A stretch of 15,352 nt of DNA from Pseudomonadota bacterium. GTDB taxonomy: Bacteria > Pseudomonadota > Alphaproteobacteria > Rhodospirillales > Rhodospirillaceae. The first letter of the stretch is position 1. The number at the start of each line of letters is the position of its first letter. A model generated the notes under the pieces. It did no database searches and was not told the DNA's origin. It saw only the letters and a list, made by a program, of their open reading frames with translations. The stretch is from assembly GCA_023396465.1 (NCBI GenBank), contig JAEWWF010000422.1, positions 1-15,352 on the forward strand. Direction: 5' to 3'. Both the position numbers and the translations under genes were made by a program. This document shows positions 1-6,511 of the stretch, in pieces.

Positions 1-537
1 CATCAGGGCTATGTCGGCTTCGGTGGCGCCGCCGCCGGCAAAGCCGGTGGAGGTCTTCACGAAGTCGGCGCCGGCCTCCTGCGACAGACGGCAGGCGAGC
101 ACCTTTTCCTCGTCGGTGAGCAGGCAGGTCTCGATGATGACCTTCAGCAGCGCATCGCCGCAGGCTTGCTTGACGGCGGCGATGTCGTCGCGCACGGCGT
201 CGGCCCGGCCGGCCTTCAGCAGGCCGAGCGGCACCACCATGTCGACCTCGCGGGCGCCGTGACGCACCACCCAGTCGGCCTCCGCCGCCTTGATGGCGGT
301 GGGGTCGGCACCGAACGGGAAGCAGATGACGGCACAGGGCGCCACCGCGGTGCCGGCGAGTCGTTCGGTCACCAGCGGAATGAACAGCGGGTTGACGCAC
401 ACCGCCTTGAAGGCATGGGCGCGGGCCTCGTCGCACAGTCGCTCGACATCGGCGGGGAGGGCATCGGGCCGCAGCAGCGTGTGGTCGATGTAACCGGCAA
501 GGGCGGCCGGCGCCAGGGGTTCGGCTGGGTTGGACAT
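1..537 (-). CDS. deoC: Deoxyribose-phosphate aldolase, 5' part (cut by window edge)
   Basis: Class I aldolase that cleaves 2-deoxyribose 5-phosphate to acetaldehyde and glyceraldehyde 3-phosphate, the last step of deoxynucleoside breakdown in the cytoplasm. The first 179 codons are present. Family landmarks are visible: the IDHTLL segment near residue 17, the EVDMVV strand with the catalytic Asp at 99, LLKVIIET at 131-137, and VKTSTGF, whose Lys161 would be the Schiff-base lysine. The second active-site lysine and the phosphate-binding C-terminus lie beyond base 1. The ATG at 537 is preceded on the minus strand by GGGGAG at 8 bases, which fixes the start. The gene diverges from deoR, and the shared gap carries a deo-type operator, so repression by DeoR is likely. 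Identification is very secure; only the C-terminus is unseen. Confidence 0.95.
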   Translation of the reverse strand, partial: MSNPAEPLAPAALAGYIDHTLLRPDALPADVERLCDEARAHAFKAVCVNPLFIPLVTERLAGTAVAPCAVICFPFGADPTAIKAAEADWVVRHGAREVDMVVPLGLLKAGRADAVRDDIAAVKQACGDALLKVIIETCLLTDEEKVLACRLSQEAGADFVKTSTGFAGGGATEADIALM

Positions 538-582
538 TTGTCACGCTCCCCGAACGGCGTTGAAAAGGGGTGCCGCTCGTTA

Positions 583-598
583 TGTGATTATTCTAACA
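583..598. promoter_or_regulatory. Candidate DeoR operator in the deoC-deoR gap
   Basis: The site reads TGTGATTATTCTAACA. The E. coli DeoR operator is the palindrome TGTTAGAA/TTCTAACA. The right half here matches 8 of 8 bases and the left half 5 of 8. It lies in an AT-rich pocket about 45 bases upstream of deoC and 200 bases upstream of deoR. On the minus strand the hexamer TAGAAT (595-590), a 5/6 match to a -10 box, sits inside the site, so a bound repressor would block deoC. No good -35 accompanies it. The site also resembles a CRP box (TGTGA-N6-TAACA), so a dual role or a CRP-type site is an alternative. Confidence 0.6.
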
Positions 599-799
599 TT
601 TTGTGATACGATGGTTCCACTCAGATCGGGGTGCGTCAAGGTTAAAACACCACGGCAGGGGAAGCCGACGCGGTTCGGAGCCGAAGGAACAGGCGGGCGG
701 ATGGCCGGAAAACCCTTCTGTTCTTGGGATTTTTACCGCATCCGCGGCAGGTGCCGCCATGCCCTGTGATCGTACCCCACCCTTTGGCGAGAGGCTGCC

Positions 800-1576
800 A
801 TGTCCAAACGTCGGGCGGATCGCCTGGATCAACTGCAAGCAACGCTGGAGGCCGGTGGATTCCTACGGCTGAAGGATGCGGCGCGGCTGCTGGATGTGTC
901 GGAGATGACGGTCCGCCGCGACATCGCGGCCTGCAACGGGCGCTTCACCTACCTTGGCGGCTATATCGTCGCCAGCGCCGAGTCGCCCGGCGGCATGGGC
1001 TATATCCTCGACCGCGAGCGGGAGTCGCACACGCCCCTCAAGCGGGCGGCGTGCGAGGCGGCGCTGCCACTGGTGGCGCCGGGGCAGACCATCTTCCTCG
1101 ACTGCGGCACCACCATCCCCCACCTCGCCAGCCGCATTCCCGCCAACAGCGGCATCACGGTGGTGTGTTACGCCATGAACGTGGCCGAGATCGTGTGCAA
1201 GAAGCCGGGTATTCGGGTGGTGATGCTGGGGGGGCTCTATCACAGTTCGTCGGCCTCGTTCTCCAGCCCGGAGGCGCTCGACATGCTGCGCGGCATCGGC
1301 ATCAACACCGCCTTCATCTCGGCGGGCGGCGTCCATGGCTCGTTCGGGGTCAGTTGCTCCAACTTCCACGAGGTGGACATCAAGCAGACCGCCATCGCCA
1401 ATGCGGTGACCAAGGCGCTGGTGCTCGATTCCAGCAAGTTCGACACCGTCAAGCCGGTGTTCTTCGCCCGCCTGGATGCCTTCGACGTGGTGTGCTGCGA
1501 TGATCGCATCGCCGAGACCGCCCGCGTCGAGGTCTCCGCCGCCGGAGCACGGCTGATGCTGGCCCCGGCGGGCTGA
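800..1576 (+). CDS. deoR: DeoR-type transcriptional repressor
   Basis: Cytoplasmic repressor of 258 residues, close to the roughly 250 of E. coli DeoR. Residues 8-56 form a winged helix-turn-helix with the recognition segment LLDVSEMTVRRDIA (30-43) and the following LGGYIV. The C-terminal sugar-phosphate sensor domain (about 82-250) carries the family motif FLDCGTT (99-105), then VVCYAMN, and a SAGGVHGSFGVSCSNFHEV segment at 174-192 that closely resembles E. coli DeoR rather than GlpR, AgaR or FruR. Divergence from deoC and the deo-type operator in the gap support orthology; deoxyribose 5-phosphate would be the expected inducer (known for E. coli DeoR). The ATG at 800 has GAGAGG five bases upstream. 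Autoregulation is inferred from the shared intergenic site. Confidence 0.92.
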   Translation: MSKRRADRLDQLQATLEAGGFLRLKDAARLLDVSEMTVRRDIAACNGRFTYLGGYIVASAESPGGMGYILDRERESHTPLKRAACEAALPLVAPGQTIFLDCGTTIPHLASRIPANSGITVVCYAMNVAEIVCKKPGIRVVMLGGLYHSSSASFSSPEALDMLRGIGINTAFISAGGVHGSFGVSCSNFHEVDIKQTAIANAVTKALVLDSSKFDTVKPVFFARLDAFDVVCCDDRIAETARVEVSAAGARLMLAPAG

Positions 1577-1643
1577 TCCATCCCTGACCGGCGGCGCTGA
1601 CGCGGCAGTGGCGCGGCGCCGCGGCCGGCGCTAAGGTTCGCCC

Positions 1644-2207
1644 ATGGCCACCTCCCTTCGCCTCGACCGTCTGCTGTTCGTCGACCTGGAACTCACCTGC
1701 TGGCGCGGCCCGCCGCCCGAGGGGGAGGGGAGCGAGATCATCGAGATCGGGCTGGCGGAGGTGGACGCGGCGGACCTGCGCCTCACCCGCAGCGGCCGCT
1801 ATCTGGTGCGGCCGGAGCGCTCCACCGTCTCCGACTATTGCACCGAACTGACCGGCATCACGCCCGCCGACTTACGCGCCCATGGCCGGCCGTTGGCTCA
1901 GGTGCTGGGCAGTTTGCGCAAGGATTGGGGGCCGGGACGCAAGGCGTGGTACGCCTGGGGGGCCGACCGCCTGTTGCTGGACGAGGCGGTGATGGTGGCG
2001 GACCTGCCGGGCGGCCATCCGTTCTCGCCCGGCTTCGTCGATCTGGCCCAGCTTTACACCACCCTGCACGGCTGCGGCCAGCGGGTGGCCCTGGAGGACG
2101 CCCTGGCGCGCGAGGGGCTGGAGCCGGAGGGCCGCCGCCATTCCGCCGAGGGCGACGCCGTCGATGCCGCCCGCCTGTGGATGCACCTCGCCGGCCGCCT
2201 GCGGTAA
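1644..2207 (+). CDS. DEDDh-family 3'-5' exonuclease
   Basis: A 187-residue protein with the three exonuclease motifs of the DnaQ-like DEDDh superfamily: ExoI as VDLELTCW (Asp14, Glu16), ExoII around YAWGADRLLLDEA (Asp108), and ExoIII as HSAEGDAVDAAR (His166, Asp171). These residues bind two metal ions that hydrolyse the 3' end of DNA or RNA. The spacing and the LELTCW signature resemble the stand-alone KapD/3'hExo-like RNA exonucleases more than the DNA polymerase epsilon subunit, but the substrate cannot be told from sequence. No other domain is present and the size is typical of the single-domain enzymes. AAGG seven bases upstream supports the ATG. It lies 67 bases after deoR; a small GC hairpin (1616-1631) in that gap makes co-transcription uncertain. 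Confidence 0.85.
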   Translation: MATSLRLDRLLFVDLELTCWRGPPPEGEGSEIIEIGLAEVDAADLRLTRSGRYLVRPERSTVSDYCTELTGITPADLRAHGRPLAQVLGSLRKDWGPGRKAWYAWGADRLLLDEAVMVADLPGGHPFSPGFVDLAQLYTTLHGCGQRVALEDALAREGLEPEGRRHSAEGDAVDAARLWMHLAGRLR

Positions 2208-2272
2208 TGGCCCTTGCGGCAGGCGGGGCGACGGGCTACCCCGTGCCTTTGCTTGCCCGAGGAGCCCGCCCG

Positions 2273-2800
2273 ATGACCGCCGCCGCGCGTCCCCGCTTTG
2301 CCCTGCTGCCACTGACATCCGCCGACCTGCCGGTGATCGTGCCGTTGAACACCGCCGCAGTGCCGCACGTCAACGACCTCGACCCCGCCGCCATGCAAGC
2401 GCTGCTGGACGAGGCGGCGATCGCGGTGAAAGCGGTCGACGAGGCGGGCGCGGTGGCCGGGTTCGTGATCGTGTTCGGGCCTGACGCGTCCTACGCCAGC
2501 GAGAACTACCGCTGGTTCTGCGCCAACATGGAGGATTTCCTCTATGTCGACCGTATCGTCGTCGATCAGACCCGCCGGCGCGGCGGCGCGGCGCGGGCGC
2601 TGTACGAGCACGTCTTCACCGAGGCGGCAACGCGCGGGGTGGCGCGGGTGACCTGCGAGGTCAACATCAGGCCCGCCAACCCGGTCTCCCTGGCTTTCCA
2701 CGACGCCCTCGGCTTCACCAGCGTCGGCGAGCTGGAACCCTATGGCGGCGCCAAGCGGGTGAGCCTGCTGGCGCGGCCTATCACCGCGACCGCCGGTTGA
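2273..2800 (+). CDS. GNAT-family acetyltransferase (COG3818-like)
   Basis: A 175-residue single-domain GCN5-related N-acetyltransferase. The acetyl-CoA pyrophosphate-binding motif A is seen at 91-110: YVDRIVVDQTRRRGGAARAL, with the Q/R-x-x-G-x-A turn at about 101-106. Motif B follows around NPVSLAFHDALGF (136-148), the usual GNAT ending in which the Phe/Tyr of LGF lies near the acetyl group. The N-terminal LLPLTSADL...LNTAAVPHVNDLD, the NYRWF segment (78-82) and the TCEVNIRPANP segment match the group annotated as COG3818 predicted acetyltransferases. The acceptor substrate is unknown. GGAG eight bases before the ATG supports this start. The gene lies 65 bases after the exonuclease on the same strand and may share its transcript. 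Its last 20 bases overlap a convergent small open frame. Confidence 0.85.
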   Translation: MTAAARPRFALLPLTSADLPVIVPLNTAAVPHVNDLDPAAMQALLDEAAIAVKAVDEAGAVAGFVIVFGPDASYASENYRWFCANMEDFLYVDRIVVDQTRRRGGAARALYEHVFTEAATRGVARVTCEVNIRPANPVSLAFHDALGFTSVGELEPYGGAKRVSLLARPITATAG

Positions 2801-2906
2801 TTCGCGCCGGCACGCGCCCCTGATGGCGGCGGTGGCGGTCGGCGGTCCATAGGGCGGTGACGCCGGCGGCGGCCGCGATCATCATCATCGTCGTCAGGGC
2901 GAGCAT
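2781..2906 (-). CDS. Putative 41-residue single-span membrane protein
   Basis: Small open frame I do not recognise. The start ATG (2906) is preceded by a near-ideal GGAGG at five bases, better than many sites in this window. Residues 2-20 form one hydrophobic helix (LALTT, three methionines, Ile, then an Ala-rich run to ALW), followed by a basic, His/Arg-rich tail of about 20 residues. That layout is a typical small inner-membrane protein with the positive tail in the cytoplasm. It lies 106 bases downstream of the diguanylate cyclase on the same strand and could be transcribed with it, and its 3' end overlaps the convergent acetyltransferase by 20 bases. With no homology test available it could be a chance frame; the ribosome-binding site and membrane-protein composition are the only support. 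Confidence 0.45.
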   Translation of the reverse strand: MLALTTMMMIAAAAGVTALWTADRHRRHQGRVPARINRRSR

Positions 2907-3012
2907 GCAATCCTCCGTGGCTGGCGATGGCCCATGGGCCTCTGAGTAAAGACTACGCCCGCGCCCCACCGCCGGATCGCGGCTGATTTCGGCGATGCGT
3001 CGCGACCGCCGG

Positions 3013-4074
3013 TCATCCCTCGATCGGCGGCGCCATGTCGAGCCGGTCGCGGCCCGCTGTCTTGGCGCGATAGAGCGCTTCGTCCGCCCGCCGCACCGCC
3101 AGGGCCTGATTGCCTTCGGCCATTCCCGGCCCGATGGCCACCATGCCGATGCTGGTGGTGAAGCGATGGGGCGGCGGGGCGTCGGCGTCCACCGGCAGCA
3201 CGCCCTGACCCCGCACGGCCGCCAGCAGCTTGAGGCCGGTGCCTTCCAGCCCATCGGCCGGCAGGCCCGGCATCAGCACCACGAATTCCTCGCCCCCGAT
3301 GCGGCAGACGATGTCGTAGGCGCGGGCGGTGCTGCGCAGGTTGTCCGCGAACAGGTGGATGACCCGGTCGCCAACCTCGTGGCCGTGGGTATCGTTGATG
3401 CGCTTGAAATGGTCGATGTCGAGCATCGCCAGACCGAGCGGCAGCCCCTCGCGGGTGGCCTTGGTGGCCTCGCGCTGGTAGAGCAGATCGAAGCCGCGGC
3501 GGTTCCACGCCTGGGTGAGCGGACACAGCAGGGCTTCCCGCCGGGCCACGTCCAGGTCCGCCACCAACTGGCGCTGGGTCTCGCCCATGCGGCGGTTCTC
3601 CAGGGCGACCTCGGCCAGTCGGGCCAAGTCCGTCATGGCCGCCAGAACACCGTCCTCGAACCGGCGTGGGCGGGTGTCGATCAGGCACAGGGTGCCGATG
3701 ACGTGACCGTCACTGTTGCGCAGCGGAAGGCCGGCGTAGCTGCGCACGAACGGCGGGCCGGTCACCACCGGGTTGTCGGCGAAGCGGATGTCATGCCGGG
3801 CATCGGGGATGACGAAAGCGGTTTTCTGAACGATCGCGTGGCCGCAGAACGAGGTGCGGCGGGGCGCCTCCGATGCGTCGAGCCCTACCCGCGACAGGAA
3901 CCACTGGCGTTCCGCATCGACAAGCGACAGAAGGGCCATGGGCACTTGGCCGATGCGGCGGGCGAGACGGGTGATGCCGTCCAGCACCGGGTCGGCCGGT
4001 GTCGCGATCAGGTCCATCGACCGCAACGACGCCACCCGCGCCAGGTCATCGGCAGGAATGGGCGCTTCCATCAT
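3013..4074 (-). CDS. GAF-domain diguanylate cyclase
   Basis: A soluble 353-residue protein that would make cyclic di-GMP from two GTP. Residues about 30-165 are a GAF sensor domain of the type with FCGHAI (76-81), VIPDARHDIRF, NPVVTG and IGTLCLID (126-133). The GGDEF domain follows (about 183-345): metal-binding Asp219 in MLDIDHFKRINDTHGH, the active-site loop GGEEF at 260-264, and an intact inhibitory I-site RAYD at 251-254, five residues before GGEEF as in PleD. The usual DPLT at the domain start is CPLT here. There is no EAL domain and no membrane segment. An in-frame ATG lies 33 bases further out (4107), but the strong GGGAGG 8-10 bases before 4074 makes this the better start. It lies 62 bases after creA on the same strand. 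The GAF ligand is unknown. Confidence 0.93.
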   Translation of the reverse strand: MMEAPIPADDLARVASLRSMDLIATPADPVLDGITRLARRIGQVPMALLSLVDAERQWFLSRVGLDASEAPRRTSFCGHAIVQKTAFVIPDARHDIRFADNPVVTGPPFVRSYAGLPLRNSDGHVIGTLCLIDTRPRRFEDGVLAAMTDLARLAEVALENRRMGETQRQLVADLDVARREALLCPLTQAWNRRGFDLLYQREATKATREGLPLGLAMLDIDHFKRINDTHGHEVGDRVIHLFADNLRSTARAYDIVCRIGGEEFVVLMPGLPADGLEGTGLKLLAAVRGQGVLPVDADAPPPHRFTTSIGMVAIGPGMAEGNQALAVRRADEALYRAKTAGRDRLDMAPPIEG

Positions 4075-4136
4075 GGCAATTTCCTCCCCCTCCGGTCCTT
4101 CCTCCATGGGGCGAGGATAGCACAATGGTCCCGGTG

Positions 4137-4616
4137 TTACTCCCGCCAGGGCATGATCGGCACGGTGGAAATACTGTTCTTGGGGCTGCCTTCGATCAGC
4201 CTGTCGCTGTAGATCAGGTAGACCAGGGTGTTGTGCGGTTTGTCGTGGAAGCGCACCACTTGCAGCGTCTTGAACAGCACCGAGCGGCGCTCGCTGAACA
4301 CCTGCTCGCCATCCTTGAGCGGCGCCGTGATGGAGATCGGCCCCACCTGTCGGCAGGCGATGGCGGCGTCGGAGGTGTCCTCGGCCAAACCGAAGGCGCC
4401 CTTGACGCCGCCGGTGCGGGCCCGGCTGACGTGGCAGACCACGCCTTGCACCTTGGGATCCTCGAAGGCGTCGACGCAGATCTTGTGATCGGGGCCGAGC
4501 ATCTTCCACACCGTCGAGACACAGCCCACTTCCTCGGCGGCGGCAAGGCGCGGCAGGGTGGCAAGGGCGATCATGGTCGCGGCGGCGGCCAGGGCGGCGA
4601 CGGACATCCTCGGCAT
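4137..4616 (-). CDS. creA: CreA family periplasmic protein
   Basis: A 159-residue exported protein very similar along its length to E. coli CreA (157 residues): the VSTVWKMLGPDHKI, VSRARTGGVKGAFGLAEDTSDAA, LQVVRF and EGSPKNSISTVPIMPWR segments all correspond to that family. Residues 1-27 are a signal peptide (hydrophobic core from residue 5, likely cleavage after Leu-Ala-Ala-Ala). Cys61 and Cys88 correspond to the conserved pair and may form a disulfide; Cys32 and Cys47 are extra. Its biochemical role is unknown, and in E. coli the gene stands next to the CreBC two-component system, which is absent here. GGAG seven bases before the ATG supports this start, though a second ATG nine bases inside is also possible. 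It may be co-transcribed with the diguanylate cyclase. Confidence 0.93.
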   Translation of the reverse strand: MPRMSVAALAAAATMIALATLPRLAAAEEVGCVSTVWKMLGPDHKICVDAFEDPKVQGVVCHVSRARTGGVKGAFGLAEDTSDAAIACRQVGPISITAPLKDGEQVFSERRSVLFKTLQVVRFHDKPHNTLVYLIYSDRLIEGSPKNSISTVPIMPWRE

Positions 4617-4923
4617 ATCAGTTCTCCAGCGATGCGCGGGCAGGGCAGAGATAGCACCGCCCGCCCATTCCGTCACGCGGGCAGAGGCTGTCGCCCCGAC
4701 CAGCCGTCGGCAGGCCGACCTTACCAACCTTTAATGCCGCGGACATGGCGGCGAGAGGTGGCATGTCCCATCTTCTTCCCATGCCGTGGACGGAGGTGAT
4801 GCGGCGGGGCGGCAGGTCGCCCCCTCCCTCCCTGTCCTCCCGGGTCGTGTTCCCTCCCGCGATCCGCTCGCGCCGCTCCCTCCGGCCACGGCTCCCCACT
4901 CGTGCCATGCAGGAGACGACGCA
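4617..4923. other. 307-base divergent gap creA/degP, with a G-quadruplex-type motif
   Basis: No gene is supported here. The gap must hold the promoters of creA (leftward) and degP (rightward), but I find no convincing -35/-10 pair or EcfG-type or RpoE-type site. The stretch from about 4819 to 4858 is almost pure pyrimidine on the plus strand. Its C-runs at 4820-4824, 4826-4828, 4830-4832 and 4839-4841 put four G-runs of at least three on the minus strand with loops of 1, 1 and 6 bases, the standard G-quadruplex pattern. Two more C-runs follow at 4852-4854 and 4856-4858. A frame open from 4786 into degP lacks protease-like sequence and a ribosome-binding site before 4924. Confidence 0.5.
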
Positions 4924-6414
4924 ATGTTCGCCCAGCGGACTTCCGTACCCATGCCCGTGTCTCCGTCCCGGAGACTCGTCAAGGCGGCCCTGACGGCCGG
5001 TGCCGGGCTGATCGTGTGGATGCAGGCCGCCGCCGCCGCGCCCATGCCGGACAGCCTGTCCGGTCTGGTCGAGCGGGTGTCGCCGGCCGTTGTCACCATC
5101 ACCGCCGAGAAGGCGCCGGCGGCCGTCGGCCAAGGCTCGGAGGCGATCCCCGGTCTGCCGTTCCCGCCCGGCAGCCCGCTGGAGGAGTTCTTCCGCCGCT
5201 TCGGCCTGCCCGATGGGATGCCCGGCGTCCCCCATGGCCGGGGCGGTCCCTCCGTCGGCCTGGGGTCGGGCTTCGTCATCGACGGCGACGGCCATGTGGT
5301 GACCAACAACCATGTCATCGACGGAGCGGAAAACGTCAGCATCGCCCTCACCGACGGCACCACGCTGAAGGCCCGCGTCATCGGCGCCGACGACAAGACC
5401 GACCTCGCCCTTCTGAAGGTGGACAGCGACCGGCCGCTGCCGTTCGTGGAATTCGGCGACAGCGATGCCCTGAAGGTCGGCGATTGGGTGATGGCGGTCG
5501 GCAATCCCTTCGGCCTCGGCGGCACGGTGACGGCGGGCATCGTCTCGGCGCGCGGCCGGGCGCTCGGCAACGGGCCGCTGGATGATTTCATCCAGACCGA
5601 CGCCGCCATCAACAAGGGCAACTCCGGCGGCCCGATGTTCGACTTGGACGGCAAGGTGATGGGGGTGAACACCGCCATCTACTCGCCCAACGGCGGCTCG
5701 GTCGGCATCGGCTTCGCGGTGCCGTCCAACGTCGCCAAGCCGGTGATCGCCCAGTTGAAGGCCAGCGGTCATGTCACCCGTGGCTGGCTTGGTGTCAACA
5801 TCCAGCCGGTGACCCCGGAAATCGCCGAGGCCCTCGGCCTGCCGGCCACCAAGGGTGTCCTGGTCGCCGACGTGGTCGCCGATGGTCCCGCCGCCGCTGC
5901 CAAGCTGCGCAGCGGCGATGTCATCACCGCTGTCGATGGCGCGACGGTGGAGCAGTTGCGCGACCTGCCGCGCCTGATCGCCGCCGGCACGCCGGGACAG
6001 CCGGTGCGTCTGACCATCCTGCGCGACGGCGACAGCCGCGCCGTGAGCGTCACCCTTGGCACCATGCCCGGTGGCGAGGCGGTGGCCTCCGCCCCCGCCG
6101 CCGCGACGCCGGGACAGGATACGCTCGGCCTCGCCCTGGCACCGCTGGATGATGCCGCGCGGCGGCAACTCGGCCTGGAGGCCGGCGAGCGCGGCGTGGT
6201 GGTGACGGCGGTCGATCCCCGTGGTCCGGCCGCCGAGCGGGGCCTGCGGCGCGGCGACCTCATCACCCGCGTCGGCGCCACGGACGTTGCGTCTCCCCAC
6301 GAGGTCAGCGGCGCCATCGCCGCCGCCCGCGAGGAGGCGCGCAAGTCGGTGCTGTTCCTGGTGCGGCGCGACGGGCAAACCCTGTTCGTGCCGGTGCCGC
6401 TGCCGACGGCATGA
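4924..6414 (+). CDS. degP: Do/HtrA-family periplasmic serine endoprotease
   Basis: A 496-residue envelope-stress protease and chaperone of the DegP/DegQ/MucD group. A basic n-region and hydrophobic stretch (about 16-39, ending AAAAAP) form the signal peptide. The trypsin-like domain has the complete triad: His130 in VVTNNHVI, Asp160 in DDKTDLALLK, and Ser234 in NKGNSGGPMF. The Q-linker typical of long DegP is replaced by a short Gly/Pro-rich insert (about 70-110). Two PDZ domains follow: about 280-380, beginning RGWLGV, and about 400-495 with GVVVTAVDPRGPAAERGLRRGD. AGGAG eight bases before the ATG fixes the start. The gene diverges from creA and is followed after 97 bases by a two-component system, a placement that suggests joint envelope-stress control, which is inference. 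The degP versus mucD name is a choice of convention. Confidence 0.95.
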   Translation: MFAQRTSVPMPVSPSRRLVKAALTAGAGLIVWMQAAAAAPMPDSLSGLVERVSPAVVTITAEKAPAAVGQGSEAIPGLPFPPGSPLEEFFRRFGLPDGMPGVPHGRGGPSVGLGSGFVIDGDGHVVTNNHVIDGAENVSIALTDGTTLKARVIGADDKTDLALLKVDSDRPLPFVEFGDSDALKVGDWVMAVGNPFGLGGTVTAGIVSARGRALGNGPLDDFIQTDAAINKGNSGGPMFDLDGKVMGVNTAIYSPNGGSVGIGFAVPSNVAKPVIAQLKASGHVTRGWLGVNIQPVTPEIAEALGLPATKGVLVADVVADGPAAAAKLRSGDVITAVDGATVEQLRDLPRLIAAGTPGQPVRLTILRDGDSRAVSVTLGTMPGGEAVASAPAAATPGQDTLGLALAPLDDAARRQLGLEAGERGVVVTAVDPRGPAAERGLRRGDLITRVGATDVASPHEVSGAIAAAREEARKSVLFLVRRDGQTLFVPVPLPTA

Positions 6415-6415
6415 C

Positions 6416-6444
6416 CTGACTCGCCGGACGATATCGCCTAAAGT
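6416..6444 (+). promoter_or_regulatory. Candidate sigma-70-type promoter before the response regulator
   Basis: CTGACT at 6416-6421 (4/6 to TTGACA) and TAAAGT at 6439-6444 (4/6 to TATAAT) are separated by exactly 17 bases, starting right after the degP stop codon. Transcription would begin near 6451, at the foot of the 15-bp hairpin, giving a separate transcript for the regulator and kinase genes. Matches are moderate, so this is tentative. Confidence 0.35.
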
Positions 6445-6453
6445 GGCGTCGGC

Positions 6454-6491
6454 GGCAGGCGGACGGTGGCCTAGATCACCGTCCGCCTGCC
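6454..6491. repeat. Perfect 15-bp inverted repeat between degP and the response regulator
   Basis: GGCAGGCGGACGGTG (6454-6468) is the exact reverse complement of 6477-6491, with an 8-base loop. It lies 40 bases after degP and ends 7 bases before the AAGGAG of the response regulator. There is no T-run after either arm, so a classic rho-independent terminator is not clear. It could reduce read-through from degP, protect a 5' RNA end, tune regulator translation, or act as a DNA operator. Confidence 0.75.
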
Positions 6492-6511
6492 CGCGCCGAA
6501 GGAGAACGACA

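Noticed and set aside
1616..1631. Terminator between deoR and the exonuclease
   Set aside because: Only a 6-bp GC stem with a 4-base loop, no T-run, and it abuts the exonuclease's AAGG.
2929..2940. Perfect 12-bp palindrome GGCCCATGGGCC upstream of the 41-residue frame
   Set aside because: Isolated and GC-rich; it could be an operator, but such palindromes are expected by chance here and nothing else supports it.
4075..4107. Longer start of the diguanylate cyclase at 4107
   Set aside because: The ATG at 4107 lacks a ribosome-binding site, and the 11 extra codons overlap the strong GGGAGG that serves 4074.
4786..4923. N-terminal extension of degP to an upstream ATG
   Set aside because: The extra 46 codons are Pro/Arg/His-rich and not signal-like, while AGGAG lies eight bases before 4924 and the signal peptide begins shortly after it.
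4618..6378. Minus-strand open frame of 586 codons opposite degP
   Set aside because: Shadow of degP; repetitive His/Asp/Gly/Arg composition and no ribosome-binding site.
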